A DNA stretch of 64,000 bases from NCBI RefSeq assembly GCF_040829825.1, contig NZ_JBFOLH010000012.1. The stretch is one strand, 5' to 3'. A program made the translations under genes and the position numbers. Below, one piece after another: positions 62,081 to 64,000 of this stretch. How positions within the stretch are numbered: the first letter of the stretch is position 1; each line of letters starts with the position of its first letter. The notes below the pieces were generated by a model, which worked only from the letters and a program-made list of their open reading frames with translations, made no database searches and was not told the DNA's origin. The DNA is from Leadbetterella sp040829825 (GTDB lineage Bacteria; Bacteroidota; Bacteroidia; Cytophagales; Spirosomataceae).

Positions 62081-62422
62081 ATGGTAAATGTAATTGCATT
62101 CCAAAAGAGAAAATCCTTGGACGGGAGAGAGTATTTTGCTATTCAGCTTCAATCAGATGAAATTGAGTTCAACGTTTCAGAGACTACCGGCAGGCATTAT
62201 GCCACCTTAAAGAGATGTTGGATGAGTACCACCTTTGATGAAGCTACCTGTAAGATGATGATAGGTAAACAGATGCCTGGTACAATCATTAAACAAGAAT
62301 GTGAGCCTTACTCTTATGTTAATGAGGATACTGGTGAAGAAGTGATGATTAGTTTCAGGAATACATTTGTTCCTATTGAATCCGGAGAAAGGAAAATAGT
62401 TGGGGAGGCTCTTGAAGCTTGA
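62081..62422 (+). CDS. Mobile-element-associated hypothetical protein
   Basis: A 113-residue protein (MVNVIAFQKRKSLDGREYFA, ATLKRCWMSTTFDEATC, FVPIESGERKIV). From memory, such proteins are found near DUF3871 and AAA ATPase genes in Bacteroidota mobile elements, which agrees with the remnants 0.8 kb downstream. Function unknown. Confidence 0.6.
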   Translation: MVNVIAFQKRKSLDGREYFAIQLQSDEIEFNVSETTGRHYATLKRCWMSTTFDEATCKMMIGKQMPGTIIKQECEPYSYVNEDTGEEVMISFRNTFVPIESGERKIVGEALEA

Positions 62423-62428
62423 TCCAAC

Positions 62429-62547
62429 CCAGCCAACCAAAATCTCTCCTATATATGTATTTGTTTGGGTAGGTTTAGTTATAAGTCTATATCTATAGAG
62501 ATAACCAAAACAATATGTATATAAGGGGTAGTATTTTGGTTGGCTGG
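62429..62547. repeat. 15-bp inverted repeat flanking an AT-rich spacer
   Basis: CCAGCCAACCAAAAT (62429-62443) and its exact complement (62533-62547) are separated by 89 bases. It lies between the ends of two convergent genes. A T-rich run follows the right arm. It may terminate both genes. Confidence 0.6.
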
Positions 62548-62569
62548 CTTTTCTTTTTTCTCTGGAAGA

Positions 62570-62989
62570 TTAACGTTTGTTGAAAATAAAGCTAAGATTT
62601 TGAGGAATATACTCCTTAAACTTTCGGTCTGAAGATATAAGTGTATAGCGATCTGTTATGGCTTGAGATATTATAGCGAAATCGTTGGGGTCATTATGAC
62701 CGTCAATAGTTTCCAGTACGGAGAGTGTCTGAGTGTGTTTTTTAGTAAAATCAGCTATTTCAACCCCATGATCTTTAAGTAATCCGGCGAGACCTTCCAT
62801 ACTCCAACCTCTTTTTAAATGCAACTTTCCTATTCGGCAAAGATGAAAAAGTTCTGACATGCAAATGGTACTGGTATACAGTCTGCTGTAATAATCCCCT
62901 AAGATTTTTCGCACGTCATCAGATAAGTTATCCAGCTCATCAAATAATATAAAAACAAGTATATTGGTATCTAACAAGTACCTGTTCAT
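62570..62989 (-). CDS. PIN-domain toxin, VapC type
   Basis: A 139-residue PIN ribonuclease. Acidic active-site residues: Asp7 (LDTNI), Glu46 (CMSELF), Asp100/103 (GHNDPNDFAI) and Asp121 (ISSDRKF). It would cut tRNA or rRNA when freed from its antitoxin. Its start overlaps the antitoxin stop (TAATG). Confidence 0.9.
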   Translation of the reverse strand: MNRYLLDTNILVFILFDELDNLSDDVRKILGDYYSRLYTSTICMSELFHLCRIGKLHLKRGWSMEGLAGLLKDHGVEIADFTKKHTQTLSVLETIDGHNDPNDFAIISQAITDRYTLISSDRKFKEYIPQNLSFIFNKR

Positions 62990-63129
62990 TATTTCAATAC
63001 AGCTTTCATATCGACAATATACCCAATTGACGGTAACGTTTTATCCCTCATGGCTATACCTAATTTAGATAATTTTTTAGGTTCCTCCGGCTTTTCAGCT
63101 TTAGTCGTTTTTTTACTTGGCTTTACCAT
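62989..63129 (-). CDS. Antitoxin of the VapC-type toxin
   Basis: A 46-residue protein (MVKPSKKTTKAEKPEEPKKL at the start, ending SIGYIVDMKAVLK). It overlaps the toxin start by 1 base, the usual antitoxin-first order. It is very basic at the N-terminus and has no obvious DNA-binding fold. Its role is inferred from position. Confidence 0.6.
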   Translation of the reverse strand: MVKPSKKTTKAEKPEEPKKLSKLGIAMRDKTLPSIGYIVDMKAVLK

Positions 63130-63240
63130 TGCATTTGAAGTTTAATTCAACTCTATAACGCAAATAAACAGTATAAAATTCAGATTCTTTCAATACGGCA
63201 ATTCTGTCGTATTATTTTTTTTCACTTAAATCAAACGTTT

Positions 63241-63630
63241 ATGGAAATCGAACTCGCAAAACGAGAGCAGGCCAAGATTAAGATTGGTTTGCAGGGCCCA
63301 GCGGCTCGGGTAAGAGCTTTTCAGCTCTGTTATTGGCTTATGGCCTGATCAATGACTGATCAAAGGTGGTAGTCATCTACACAGAGAAAATCTTCCAGTC
63401 TGTATTTACGCCTGGGAGACTTTAACATCCTTGATCTTAAACCTCCTTACAGCCCTGAAAGGTACATCGAGGCTATAAATCTGTGCGTAAGGCATGGTAT
63501 GTAGGCCATTATTATTGATAGCATCTCAATGGAATGGGAGTATATCCTTGATGCTCATTCCCAGCTTACCGGTAACTCTTATACCAATTGGGCAAGATTT
63601 ACTCCAAGGCATCAGGATTTCATTAATTGT
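63241..63630 (+). pseudogene. AAA ATPase of mobile-element type, decayed
   Basis: Pieces in different frames read ELAKREQAKIKIGLQGP, SGSGKSFSALLLAYG, then LGDFNILDLKPPYSPERYIEA and IIIDSISMEWEYILDAHSQ. There is a frameshift within the Walker A motif (about 63297-63300), a TGA (63357-63359), a second frameshift near 63387 and a TAG (63502-63504). From memory, it resembles RecA-like AAA ATPases of Bacteroidota mobile elements. The end, after FTPRHQDFINCV, is lost. Confidence 0.75.
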
Positions 63631-64000
63631 GTTCAGGAGGTATCAGGACAGGTATTCCCTCATGAGACCATTTTAAAGCCCTCTATTCGTGTTTCTCATC
63701 CCATCAAAGGCAGAATACCAGAAGCGAAAGATAAGCCAGCTAAGGAGCTTTTAGAGCATGAGAAGACTATCTATTATGAAAGGATGGCCTTTGTGCTGGA
63801 AATACCCTCTATCAGTTCTACGATCAACGGAAATAAGCTCAATCTGACCATTGGAGGGATTAAGGCTTATAATCTGGACAATCTCTATAATAGAAAGGGG
63901 GCAGATGAACATTTCAAGGTATTCATCGGCTTTCAGAATAAGGTATGCTGCAATATGTGTATTTGGTCAGATGGTTATACTGGCACTATCAAAGCAAGGA
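63631..64000 (+). pseudogene. DUF3871 fragment fused to the ATPase remnant
   Basis: In frame with the end of the ATPase remnant, the sequence switches to VFPHETILKPSIRVSHPIKG, then AKDKPAKELLEHEKTIYYER, LTIGGIKAYNLDNLY and VFIGFQNKVCCNMC, which I recognise as the middle of a DUF3871 protein. Its N-terminus is missing and it runs off the window. A deletion probably joined the two genes. Confidence 0.65.

Noticed and set aside
63494..63676. 60-residue ORF in the last kilobase
   Set aside because: It is out of frame with the recognisable ATPase and DUF3871 remnants.

Overview
The window is chromosomal DNA from a member of the Bacteroidota, probably Cytophagales or a close relative. Signs of this are TTG-N19-21-TAnnTTTG promoters, few Shine-Dalgarno sites, split transketolase genes, PspC/LiaF-like proteins, SurA-like folding factors, TonB-type outer-membrane proteins and many short palindromic intergenic repeats. 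No rRNA or tRNA gene was recognised.

Region 1 (1-52.3 kb) is mostly ordinary host sequence of moderate GC. In order it holds: tandem exported amidohydrolases; a fungal-type prephenate dehydrogenase with a WcaF-like acetyltransferase; a WecA-like glycan initiator; guaA; a LolC-like permease; envelope-stress membrane proteins (LiaF-like, PspC); mnmA; a cluster with a small exported Cys-rich peptide, a propeller-like protein, a MauE-like redox protein and an outer-membrane barrel (13.9-17.9 kb); nitronate monooxygenase and tesB; a minus-strand block with split transketolase, an ECF sigma factor, a five-repeat membrane protein, a Spy-like protein and a THUMP-like methyltransferase; a BlaI/M56 pair; bcp; M23 and M48 peptidases; dnaJ/grpE; moxR with two parvulin foldases; agmatine deiminase divergent from an arginine-pathway GNAT gene behind an arginine-rich leader ORF; mgsA; rpmE2; a SerC-like aminotransferase; panD; an Rrf2 regulator with a quinone reductase; DoxX; and YceI with a membrane-bound winged-helix regulator.

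Region 2 (about 52.5-61.1 kb) is a visibly AT-richer island. It starts at the broken end of a DNA-alkylation-repair pseudogene and carries a Ter stress module in one direction: two TerD proteins, three von Willebrand A proteins, a tiny membrane protein, a PP2C phosphatase, a kinase with a zinc ribbon, and TerC. A strong promoter and a roughly 300-base structured leader precede it.

Region 3 (61.1-64.0 kb) looks like decaying mobile-element DNA: a DUF1810 gene, small orphan proteins, a VapBC-type toxin-antitoxin pair and an AAA ATPase pseudogene fused to a DUF3871 fragment that runs off the window.

The most interesting items are the arginine leader (42.7 kb), the Ter island with its boundary pseudogene and structured leader, the small-peptide export cluster, a 190-base micro-transcript (20.3-20.5 kb), and several promoters with well-placed palindromic or direct-repeat operators.
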